Shown here piece by piece: positions 34,091 to 41,213 of a DNA stretch of 64,000 nucleotides (the first letter of the stretch is position 1; every line of letters starts with the position of its first letter). Below the pieces are notes generated by a model. The model saw only the letters and a program-made list of their open reading frames with translations. It was not told the origin of the DNA and did no database searches. The position numbers were made by a program, and so were the translations under genes. Source of the stretch: Polaromonas sp. CF318 (lineage in GTDB: Bacteria; Pseudomonadota; Gammaproteobacteria; Burkholderiales; Burkholderiaceae_C); NCBI RefSeq assembly GCF_000282655.1, contig NZ_AKIV01000074.1, positions 1 to 64,000 on the forward strand, given 5' to 3'.

Positions 34091-34264
34091 GTTCGTGGGT
34101 CTCCAGGACTGTTTTTAGTACCGCCTCGTGGGCAGGCTGCAAAAGGCTTAAGCCCGGTTAGGGCCGGCCCTCTATATGCATGCAAAGTGTATGCCGCCGG
34201 CCCTGATATGTCTTTGCTTTGTTTGCCCTATTTAGCCTACTTCCAGAAAGAATCTTGCTGCAAA

Positions 34265-34747
34265 ATGGCAAATATGGAAACATTAGACAAGTTTGACATC
34301 GCCATCCTGAATGAGTTGCAGCGCGACGCGCGGCTGACCAACACCGAACTGGCCTCGCGCGTGGGCCTGTCGGCCGCGCCCTGCTGGCGGCGCGTGCGGG
34401 CACTCGAAGAATCGGGCTTTATCACCGGCTACCGGGCCGAGATCAACCGCCACAAGATAGGGCTGGGGGTGCTGGCTTTTGTGCGGCTGGACGCCGATCG
34501 CAACAGCGGCGACGCCACGCGCCAGCTTGAGGAAGCCATCAAGAAGCTGCCGGAAATCGTGTCCTGCCACTACATCAGCGGCACCGGCACTTTTGAACTG
34601 CAGGTGGTGGCACAGGACCTGGAGGCCTTCAGCAAGTTCGCGCTGCAAAACCTGATCAACCTGCCCAATGTGAAGGACCTGCACACCAGTTTTTCCCTGG
34701 GGGAGGTCAAGGCCAGCAGCGCGCTGCCGCTGGGGCATCTGGCCTGA
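34265..34747 (+). CDS. Lrp/AsnC family transcriptional regulator
   Basis: A 160-residue regulator: N-terminal helix-turn-helix (LTNTELASRVGLSAAPCWRRVRALEESG, about residues 21-48) and C-terminal ligand-binding RAM domain (FVRLDADRN ... VSCHYISGTGTFELQVVA). Lrp-type proteins sense amino acids; divergence from the 2-oxoacid ferredoxin oxidoreductase gene suggests control of amino-acid catabolism. An ATG at 34274 is equally plausible as start; neither has a good ribosome site. The intergenic region holds a GGGCCGGCCC palindrome and an AT-rich stretch with TATATGCATGCA. Confidence 0.9.
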   Translation: MANMETLDKFDIAILNELQRDARLTNTELASRVGLSAAPCWRRVRALEESGFITGYRAEINRHKIGLGVLAFVRLDADRNSGDATRQLEEAIKKLPEIVSCHYISGTGTFELQVVAQDLEAFSKFALQNLINLPNVKDLHTSFSLGEVKASSALPLGHLA

Positions 34748-34760
34748 ATGACTGAAGGCG

Positions 34761-35108
34761 TTACTTGTCGGTTTTGACCAGGTTGCCGTCCACCGTGATG
34801 TACCACATGCCTTCAGCCCCGTACGCGACGATGGTGTGGCAACGGGAGGGGGAAGAAGAGGTGCAGAGTAAAAACTGCGCCAGCCCGTCCGAGGTGCTGT
34901 TTTTGAAAAACCAGGACGACCACCACTTGAAGCGAATCGGCTTGTTTGCCCCGTCGGACTTGGTAGCAACGAGGTAGGCCGCCAATCCTTTCTCGGCCAG
35001 CGGAAACATTTCCGAAGAGACGATGCGATAGGCGCCCACGCCGACGCTGGCGGCATACGCGGCAAGAATGCCGAAAATCCAGGCGATAACTTTTGCTTTT
35101 GGGCTCAT
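34761..35108 (-). CDS. Hypothetical membrane-anchored protein
   Basis: A 115-residue product I do not recognise. A single N-terminal helix (IAWIFGILAAYAASVGVGAY, about residues 8-27) is followed by a soluble part with FKWWSSWFFKN and a C-terminal MWYITVDGNLVKTDK, probably periplasmic. Two Cys (about 82 and 90) could form a disulfide. Base composition looks lower in GC than the flanking genes. It converges on the Lrp-type gene with 13 bases between. Confidence 0.55.
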   Translation of the reverse strand: MSPKAKVIAWIFGILAAYAASVGVGAYRIVSSEMFPLAEKGLAAYLVATKSDGANKPIRFKWWSSWFFKNSTSDGLAQFLLCTSSSPSRCHTIVAYGAEGMWYITVDGNLVKTDK

Positions 35109-35293
35109 GGGATATGGGGTTGACCACGGCGCTCACAACCCTTGATGGCGTTAAGCGGCGGAGGAACAGCGGACTTCAGTACCATGTTAGCTTGCCTTCA
35201 GAAGAAAGCGCCCTTTTTAAATGAGGGCGCCCTTGCACCGTGGCAACGCTCCTTCCTCTGTTGCTCTCATCCCAGTTGCCCATGGAGACCGCC

Positions 35294-35953
35294 ATGACGA
35301 AATTCCGAAATATCTTTTGCGCCCTTTGCCTGGCACCATTGACATTCGCGCCTGCCTGGCTGATGGCCCAGCCAATGGCCAATTCAGGCGCAGGACCCGA
35401 GGCACTGCCCATGCGCAACCTGCAGATCGAAGTGCGGCAGGCCGGTAGCAGCCTGCGCTCCCAGAGTGCCCTGGGCGCGCAGGGCGGGATCGTGCTGCAG
35501 CCGGGCCGCTCGGGCGCCAATGCCCACATCACAGCCCAGGACAGCCAGCGCAGCGACACGCGCGACCTGGTGCAGCGGGTGCTGGTGCTCAACGGCCGCC
35601 CCGCCAACATCAACCTGGGCAACAGCCAGCCGCTGCGGCTGGTGCAGGGGCGCCAGGCCGCCACCGTGTTCATCGATGCCAACAGCGGGTTTTCGGCCCG
35701 CCCGCTCTGGTACGGCGGCGACAGCGTCGAGCTGGAACTGGCCGCGGGGCAGGCCAGCCGCACGGGCTCATCGCCGCTCGCGCCATTGTCCTCATCGTCC
35801 ACCAGCACGTCGCTGAGCGTGCGCCTCGGGGAATGGGTCACCGTGGCGGAGTCTGACGACGCGAGCGCCGGCAGCAGCAGCGGCATCGCCGACAGCCGGC
35901 AATCCACCCGGCGGGATGGGATGCGGGTGGAAGTCCGCCTCTCTGTGCGCTAA
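35294..35953 (+). CDS. Secreted hypothetical protein, beta-rich, secretin-like pattern
   Basis: A 219-residue product with signal peptide ending near WLMAQP (residues 20-25). The segment QRVLVLNGRPANINLGNSQPLRL and the later SVRLGEWVTVAES resemble strands of type II/III secretin domains, but length and neighbours exclude a complete secretin; I do not assign a function. A low-complexity linker of Ser and Ala (about 165-182) precedes the final strands. The start is set by GGAG six bases before the ATG; an upstream ATG four codons earlier overlaps this ribosome site. Confidence 0.6.
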   Translation: MTKFRNIFCALCLAPLTFAPAWLMAQPMANSGAGPEALPMRNLQIEVRQAGSSLRSQSALGAQGGIVLQPGRSGANAHITAQDSQRSDTRDLVQRVLVLNGRPANINLGNSQPLRLVQGRQAATVFIDANSGFSARPLWYGGDSVELELAAGQASRTGSSPLAPLSSSSTSTSLSVRLGEWVTVAESDDASAGSSSGIADSRQSTRRDGMRVEVRLSVR

Positions 35954-35961
35954 AAGAAAGT

Positions 35962-36288
35962 TCAGTCGCGCACGCAGCGCGCCACCAGGGGCAACAGCGG
36001 ATAACGCAACACCGCCTCGCGCCCGCTGGCGCCCAGGCCGAATTCGGCCCGCATGCGCGGATTGCTGTAAACCGTCTGCCGCGGCCCCTCGCCGCCGGCG
36101 TCACGCTGCAGCAGGTCCTGACCGCCGGGGCCCTCCAGCACCGCCGTGTCGTCGATGAATTTGACGCGGAACTCTATGCCGTGCTCGCAGCGGTACAGCG
36201 GGCCGTCGGCCTGCCAGTTGCCGCCGGCGCAGCCGCCCAATACCGCCGCGGCCAGCAGCGCCGCACAGATGTTCCATGGCTTGGTCAT
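35962..36288 (-). CDS. MliC-like lipoprotein (C-type lysozyme inhibitor family)
   Basis: A 108-residue lipoprotein: signal with lipobox VLGGC (Cys20), then a single beta domain with YRCEHGIEFRVKFIDDTAVLEG, a central SNPRMRAEFGLGASGREAVLRY and a final Cys in VARCVRD. This arrangement, with a Cys pair at the ends, matches MliC domains that plug the active site of host lysozyme. It starts 20 bases after mltA, so a lysozyme-inhibitor-like protein is co-transcribed with a lytic transglycosylase. The SxxGARY inhibitory loop is not clearly conserved. Confidence 0.65.
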   Translation of the reverse strand: MTKPWNICAALLAAAVLGGCAGGNWQADGPLYRCEHGIEFRVKFIDDTAVLEGPGGQDLLQRDAGGEGPRQTVYSNPRMRAEFGLGASGREAVLRYPLLPLVARCVRD

Positions 36289-36308
36289 GATGGCTCCAGG
36301 AAGGTGGT

Positions 36309-37454
36309 TTAACGCGGCCAGAGCACCCACAGCCGCAGCGGCTGGTTCATGCGCGCGGCGAACTGGCCGGCTTCGGGCCCGGTGCCGGCGAAATAGTCGG
36401 CCCGCACAGCACCCACGATGGCGCTGCCGGTATCCTGGGCCAGCACCAGTTTTTGCAGGCTGCCGGCCCCGCCGCGCGAGGCCAGCCACACGGGCGTGCC
36501 GTAGGGAATGCTGCCCGGGTCAACCGCGATGGAGCGTCCCGGCGTCAGCGCCACGCCCTGCGCGCCCTTGGGGCCGAAGGCGGCGTCAAGTTCACTCAAG
36601 GGCTGCTCCTGGAAAAAGGTGTAGCGCGGATTGCTCCAGAGCATCTGCTGCACGCGCTGCGGCGGGTTTCTCGCGGCCCAGGCCTTGGTGGACTCGACCC
36701 AGGGCGTCGTCATGCGGCCTTCGCCCTGGTCCAGCAACCATTGGGTGACGCTGCGAAAGGGCTGCTCGTTGGAGCCGGCATAGGCCACGCGCACCATGCG
36801 CTGCGAACCGTCGGCCTCGGTCAGGCTGAGCCGGCCCGAGCCCTGGATGTGCAGCGACATCGCCTCGACCGGGTCGGCCAGCCAGGCGATCTCGCGGCCG
36901 CGCAGCGCCGTCCTGGCTTCGGGCAAGGTATCGATTTCCTGGCGCGAGTACCAGGGCTTGCGGCTGGCCAGCGAGGCCGGCGGGCGGTACAGCGGCACCT
37001 CGTAGCCGGCGCCGGCCTGGCGGCTGGCCTTGAGCACGGGTTCGTAATAGCTGGTCAGCAGTCCCTCGGCCGCGCCCTGCAGGCTCTCGACCCGGTAGGG
37101 CTGCAGCCGGCTCACCATCCAGCTGCGCTGCGCTTCGGCCGAGGCAATGCTCAGGCGCCGGACCTCGGCGCACAGCGGCGCAAACACCGGGCCCGGCCGC
37201 TCGCAGCTCTTGAGCCAGGCGTTCCAGCCCTCGAACAGCGCGTCCTCTTCAAAGCCCGGCAGCTCGGCCCAGCGCACCGCGACCCAGCGGCTTTTGCCTT
37301 GCAGCATGGGCGCAGGCAAGGAGCCGGAATCGCCTGGGCGGCTGCCGGCGGCGCCGGGCTCTCCCGGTGCCGACAAAGGCGGCAGCGGCGGGCTGGCGCA
37401 GGAGGCCAGCAAAGCCGTGATGGCGATAATCGTCCCCATCCGCATGGAGCGCAT
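36309..37454 (-). CDS. mltA: Membrane-bound lytic murein transglycosylase A
   Basis: Outer-membrane lipoprotein of 381 residues that cleaves glycan strands to 1,6-anhydro ends. Lipobox LLASC with Cys19. The MltA domain contains GLLTSYYEPVLKASRQ, DPVEAMSLHIQGSGRL and ends with the 3D region holding the catalytic Asp in LAQDTGSAIVGAVRADYF. The start ATG has AAGG six bases before it; the long upstream extension lacks homology. Operon with the MliC-like gene; the promoter region is only 49 bases and shared with the small gene at 37504. Confidence 0.94.
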   Translation of the reverse strand: MRSMRMGTIIAITALLASCASPPLPPLSAPGEPGAAGSRPGDSGSLPAPMLQGKSRWVAVRWAELPGFEEDALFEGWNAWLKSCERPGPVFAPLCAEVRRLSIASAEAQRSWMVSRLQPYRVESLQGAAEGLLTSYYEPVLKASRQAGAGYEVPLYRPPASLASRKPWYSRQEIDTLPEARTALRGREIAWLADPVEAMSLHIQGSGRLSLTEADGSQRMVRVAYAGSNEQPFRSVTQWLLDQGEGRMTTPWVESTKAWAARNPPQRVQQMLWSNPRYTFFQEQPLSELDAAFGPKGAQGVALTPGRSIAVDPGSIPYGTPVWLASRGGAGSLQKLVLAQDTGSAIVGAVRADYFAGTGPEAGQFAARMNQPLRLWVLWPR

Positions 37455-37503
37455 GGAACGCCTTTCATGCCTGGCGCGTATCGACGGAATCCAAGGAAAT
37501 GTC

Positions 37504-37647
37504 ATGGCCTTACTTTTGCTGGAAGCCCTGGGGGCTTTGCTGCTGCTGGTGTTCATTGTGTGGTGGACGATGTTTTCAGGCCGCAAGAACGGTGAACTGA
37601 AGGACCCGGAACAGCCGGCGCCCGACGCGCAATCCCGCAAGAAATAA
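37504..37647 (+). CDS. 47-residue single-helix membrane protein
   Basis: A short product, MALLLLEALGALLLLVFIVW followed by WTMFSGRKNGELKDPEQ and a basic end. One membrane helix at the N-terminus and a charged cytosolic tail. An AAGGA ribosome site lies seven bases before the ATG, which makes translation likely in spite of the size. It is divergent from mltA and converges with the FixJ-type regulator gene. Function unknown. Confidence 0.6.
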   Translation: MALLLLEALGALLLLVFIVWWTMFSGRKNGELKDPEQPAPDAQSRKK

Positions 37648-37662
37648 ACCCGGCCTGCGGCA

Positions 37663-38289
37663 CTACAGATTGCGCAGCAGATTGGCGAGCTCCACCGCCG
37701 ATTTGACACCCATTTTGTCAAACACCCGCGCGCGGTGGACTTCCACGGTGCGCACACTGATGTCCAGCTGGTCCGCCACCAGCTTGTTGGGCAGGCCGCC
37801 CACGACCAGCCGCATCACGTCGCGCTCGCGATCGGTGAGGCCGTCGATGCGGGACTGCAGGCCGGTGGACTCGCTGTGCTGCGCCAGCGCCGCGGCGGAA
37901 TGCTTGAGCGCCTGCTCGATGCGGTCCACCAGCGCGTTGTCCGAAAACGGCTTTTCGCAAAAATCAAAGGCCCCGCGCTTGACGGCATCGACGGCGGTGG
38001 GGACGTCGGCATGGCCTGTGAGAAAAATCACCGGCAGGGTCGGCAGCAAGCCGTAGCCGATCAGTTTTTCAAACATGGCCAAGCCGCTCAGGCCGGCCAT
38101 GCGCACATCCAGCAGCAGGCATGAGGGCGAGCGCACCTCGAAGCCCTTGGACACCCGGGCGTCGAAGGCCTCGGCGCTGTCGAAGGTCTCGCTCAGCAGG
38201 CGGCGCGAGCGCAGCAGCCAGGCCAGCGCGTCGCGCACGCTGGCGTCGTCGTCGACGATGTAGACCGTGGCATTGTGGATGGGTTCCAT
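37663..38289 (-). CDS. FixJ/NarL-type response regulator
   Basis: A 208-residue regulator with receiver domain (acidic DDD at 13-15, Asp61 in CLLLDVRMAGLSG, Lys in FCEKPF near residue 108) and a C-terminal LuxR-type helix-turn-helix (LTDRERDVMRLVVGGLPNKLVADQLDISVRTVEVHRARV). Partner of the kinase gene eight bases upstream. Last gene of the yhdP-nitrilase-kinase-regulator run. Target genes are not evident here. Confidence 0.9.
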   Translation of the reverse strand: MEPIHNATVYIVDDDASVRDALAWLLRSRRLLSETFDSAEAFDARVSKGFEVRSPSCLLLDVRMAGLSGLAMFEKLIGYGLLPTLPVIFLTGHADVPTAVDAVKRGAFDFCEKPFSDNALVDRIEQALKHSAAALAQHSESTGLQSRIDGLTDRERDVMRLVVGGLPNKLVADQLDISVRTVEVHRARVFDKMGVKSAVELANLLRNL

Positions 38290-38297
38290 GCTGTCCT

Positions 38298-40391
38298 TCA
38301 AGCTTGCGCGGATGCGCCGTCCCGGGCCGGCGCCGCGGGCAGGGTGAAACTGAAAATCGTACCTTGCGGCTCGGCCGCCTCAAACCCGAGGAAACCGCCG
38401 TGCTGTTCTATCACGGTACGGCACAGGCTGAGCCCCAGGCCCATGCCCTCTTCCTTGGTGGTGAAAAAAGGTGTGAACAGCCGTTCCGCGACGTCGCCGG
38501 CAATGCCCTCGCCGCGGTCTATCACCGAGAACTCGACCCAGCGGCTGTGCGCGTTGGAAGCGGCCGGGCGTATGCGCAGGGTCAGCACTTTTTCAGGCAG
38601 CACCGCGCTGGCGCCAGGCTGCGCGCCTTCGGGCTGTACCTGCATGGCCTGCATGCCGTTGCGCGAGAGGTTGAGCAGCACCTGCTCGACCATGGTGCGG
38701 TCGCACAGCACGGGCTCGCAGGCTTCATCGACCTCGATCACGACGCGCACGCCGAGCTTGCGGGCCTGCAGGCTCACCAGCGGCATGATGGCGTCGAGCA
38801 GCGCGCGCGGCTGGACCGCCTCGCGCACCTGGTCGCGCCGGCGCACGAAGTCGTGCACGCTTTTGATGACCTTGCCGGCACGCTCGGCCTGCTCGGCGAT
38901 GCGTCGCATGGCCAGCTGCAGGTCTTCGGACAGCGGGGCCGGCGTCGGGGCGGCCGCGTGGGCCCGGTCCGCGCCGGTTTCCTCCTGCAGCAGGTTGAGC
39001 GATCCGGTGGCGTAACTCGAGATGGCCGCCAGCGGCTGGTTGAGTTCGTGGCTCAGCAGCGAGGCCATTTCACCGACCATGGCCAGTCTGGCCGTGGCTT
39101 GCAGGCGGTCCTGGCTGGCGCGCGAAAGCTCCTCGACCCGGCGCTGTTCGCTCACGTCCAGGATGGCGCTCATCCAGCCGGTGTGCTTGCCCACGGCGTT
39201 GATCAGCGGCGCTTCCATGATCAGCACCGGAAAGCGCGTGCCGTCGCGCCGCATGAACACCGACTCGTGGCCTTCGCGCGGCAGGTTGCTGCCCGCCAGC
39301 CGGATTTCCTGGCGCTGCTGGTAAACGCCGGCGAGCTCCGGCGGCCAGTAGGGCGAAGGAAAGCTCTGGTTCAGCAAATCCTTGGCTTCCACACCCACCA
39401 TCTTGCAAAAAGCCGGGTTCACGTAGGTGATGCGGCCCTGCAGGTCGCGCGCGCGCAGCCCGGTCAGCACCGAGTCCTCCATGGCCTTGCGAAAGGCCAG
39501 CGCCTCGCCCAGGTCGTGCTCGACCTTGAGCCTGCGCCGCATGTCCCTGGCCAGCAGGAAGAGCACCGCCATCAGCGCCAGCGACATGGCGGTCACCAGC
39601 GCGGTCAGCACATTGGGAAACAGGGCCGGCGTGCCCAGCCGGCTCTCCATGCGCACGACCAGCGTGTTGCCAGGCAGGTCCAGCAGTTGCTGCGCGATGT
39701 AGATGCGGTTGCCGCGCGAGGGCACGCCGTGCAGCGCCAGCCGCGTGCCGTCGGCCTCGGTGAAGGACAAGCCCACGCCGCGCGCCAGTTGGCGGCCCAC
39801 CAGCTCGCCCAGGATGTCCTGCAGCGAATAGGTAGCGACGGTGTAACCCGCGAGGCGGCCGGCCACGACGATAGGCAGGCACATGTCCAGCACTTCCAGG
39901 CCCAAGCCGTCAGGTTGCGGCATGAAATAGCTGGTGGAGTAGGCAGAACCGCTCAGGCGCCGGGCCGTGGTGCAGGTCAGGGCCACGTCGGCCTGCATGC
40001 TGGCCCTGCCCAGCCGCTCGAACACCGAGGTGCGATAGGGGGTTTCGACAAAGGCCAGCACGTCCAGCGACTCGCTGCGCCATTCGAGCCGCATGATCTC
40101 GCGGTGCTCGCGCAGCACTTCGGCGGCCGGCGCATGCCATGCCCCGGGTGTGCGCTCGCCGGACTGCAGCGCCTGGAAAGTCTGGATGTTGCGCGTGAGG
40201 CCCGAGCGGATGTCGGTGACGGTTTCGGCGGCGTCGTGCTCGAGCCGGCTTTGCACCATGCTGGACTCGTAGCGCCCCGACAGCCACACCAGGATGCCCA
40301 GCAAGGCCACCACCAGCGCCACCAGCAGGGCCCACAGCGACCAGCGCCGGCTGGCCCGGCTCATCACGCCCTTGACACGCGGAAACTTCAC
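38298..40391 (-). CDS. PAS-domain sensor histidine kinase (FixL/DctB-like)
   Basis: A 697-residue membrane kinase. Helices at about 17-37 and 260-281 flank an extracytoplasmic sensor domain of about 220 residues; a PAS domain (about 300-415: LQGRITYVNPAFCKMVG) follows, then the phosphoacceptor MVGEMASLLSHELNQPLAAI with His448, N-box LLNLSRNGMQAM and the G-box EGMGLGLSLCRTVIEQHGG. A GTG start is used: GAGGAGG lies eight bases before it, overlapping the nitrilase stop; an ATG nine codons later has no such site. DctB-like layout suggests sensing of a small carboxylate or aromatic outside the cell. Confidence 0.9.
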   Translation of the reverse strand: MKFPRVKGVMSRASRRWSLWALLVALVVALLGILVWLSGRYESSMVQSRLEHDAAETVTDIRSGLTRNIQTFQALQSGERTPGAWHAPAAEVLREHREIMRLEWRSESLDVLAFVETPYRTSVFERLGRASMQADVALTCTTARRLSGSAYSTSYFMPQPDGLGLEVLDMCLPIVVAGRLAGYTVATYSLQDILGELVGRQLARGVGLSFTEADGTRLALHGVPSRGNRIYIAQQLLDLPGNTLVVRMESRLGTPALFPNVLTALVTAMSLALMAVLFLLARDMRRRLKVEHDLGEALAFRKAMEDSVLTGLRARDLQGRITYVNPAFCKMVGVEAKDLLNQSFPSPYWPPELAGVYQQRQEIRLAGSNLPREGHESVFMRRDGTRFPVLIMEAPLINAVGKHTGWMSAILDVSEQRRVEELSRASQDRLQATARLAMVGEMASLLSHELNQPLAAISSYATGSLNLLQEETGADRAHAAAPTPAPLSEDLQLAMRRIAEQAERAGKVIKSVHDFVRRRDQVREAVQPRALLDAIMPLVSLQARKLGVRVVIEVDEACEPVLCDRTMVEQVLLNLSRNGMQAMQVQPEGAQPGASAVLPEKVLTLRIRPAASNAHSRWVEFSVIDRGEGIAGDVAERLFTPFFTTKEEGMGLGLSLCRTVIEQHGGFLGFEAAEPQGTIFSFTLPAAPARDGASAQA

Positions 40392-40399
40392 GCCCGGCG

Positions 40400-40406
40400 C
40401 CTCCTC
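40400..40406 (-). promoter_or_regulatory. Ribosome binding site deciding the GTG start of the kinase
   Basis: GAGGAGG on the minus strand, eight bases before the GTG at 40391 and overlapping the stop codon of the nitrilase gene, so the two genes are probably coupled in translation. Confidence 0.7.
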
Positions 40407-41211
40407 ACAGCACGCGGTGGGCCAGGGCCGGCAGGCGGCCGCGCACGCCCTGCTGCTCGTCCTTCAGGATCTCGGCCATCACCAGGCCGGCACCTTCCGC
40501 GCGCTCGGCCAGGACCTGGCCCCAGGGGTCGACCACCATGCTGTGGCCCCAGGTATGGCGCCCGTTCTCATGGATGCCGCCCTGGGCCGCGGCCAGCACA
40601 TAGGCCTGGTTTTCGATGGCGCGCGCGCGCAGCAGGACTTCCCAGTGCGCCTGACCGGTGGTGTAGGTGAAGGCGCTGGGCACCAGCAGCAGGTCGGCCG
40701 CCAGGGCGCGGTACAGCTCGGGAAAGCGCAGGTCGTAGCAGACGCTCATACCTATGGTGTAGACATGGCCGTCGCGCGACGCAAGCTCGAAACGCACCGG
40801 CTGCGTGCCGGGCTCCAGCACGCGCCTTTCGTCGTAGTCTTCCTGGCCCTGGGCGAAGCGAAACAGATGGATCTTGTCGTAGCGGGCCGCGCTTTCCCCC
40901 GAAGGCGCGTAGGCCAGCGAGCAGTTGCGCGCGCGGCCGGGATTATCCGTGGCCATGGGCAGGGTGCCGCCCACGATCCACAGCCCGAATTCGCGCGCCG
41001 AGCGGCTCAGGAAATCCTGGATGGGGCCCTGCCCCGGGGACTCCTGGAACTGCAGCTTGTCGGTGTCCTTGCGGCCCATGACGCAGAAGTACTCGGGCAG
41101 CACCGCCAGCTCGGCACCTTGCGTCGCGGCTTGCCCGAGCAACTGGCGGGCCACCTCGAGGTTGTCCTCGATGCGGGTGCCCGACACCATTTGAATAGCG
41201 GCTACTTTCAT
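40405..41211 (-). CDS. Carbon-nitrogen hydrolase (Nit family, deaminated-glutathione amidase-like)
   Basis: A 268-residue amidase with the full catalytic set: Glu in AVLPEYFCVMG (about residue 40), Lys in ARYDKIHLFRF (about 115) and Cys in GMSVCYDLRFPELYRAL (about 150). It belongs with the Nit1/YbeM group that repairs deaminated glutathione, though other omega-amidases look similar. Start ATG two bases after the yhdP stop. The yhdP-nitrilase pairing is common in betaproteobacteria. Confidence 0.88.
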   Translation of the reverse strand: MKVAAIQMVSGTRIEDNLEVARQLLGQAATQGAELAVLPEYFCVMGRKDTDKLQFQESPGQGPIQDFLSRSAREFGLWIVGGTLPMATDNPGRARNCSLAYAPSGESAARYDKIHLFRFAQGQEDYDERRVLEPGTQPVRFELASRDGHVYTIGMSVCYDLRFPELYRALAADLLLVPSAFTYTTGQAHWEVLLRARAIENQAYVLAAAQGGIHENGRHTWGHSMVVDPWGQVLAERAEGAGLVMAEILKDEQQGVRGRLPALAHRVL

Positions 41212-41213
41212 GG

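Noticed and set aside
40365-40391. ATG at 40364 as start of the PAS kinase
   Set aside because: The GTG nine codons earlier has a near-perfect GAGGAGG at eight bases, whereas the ATG has none.
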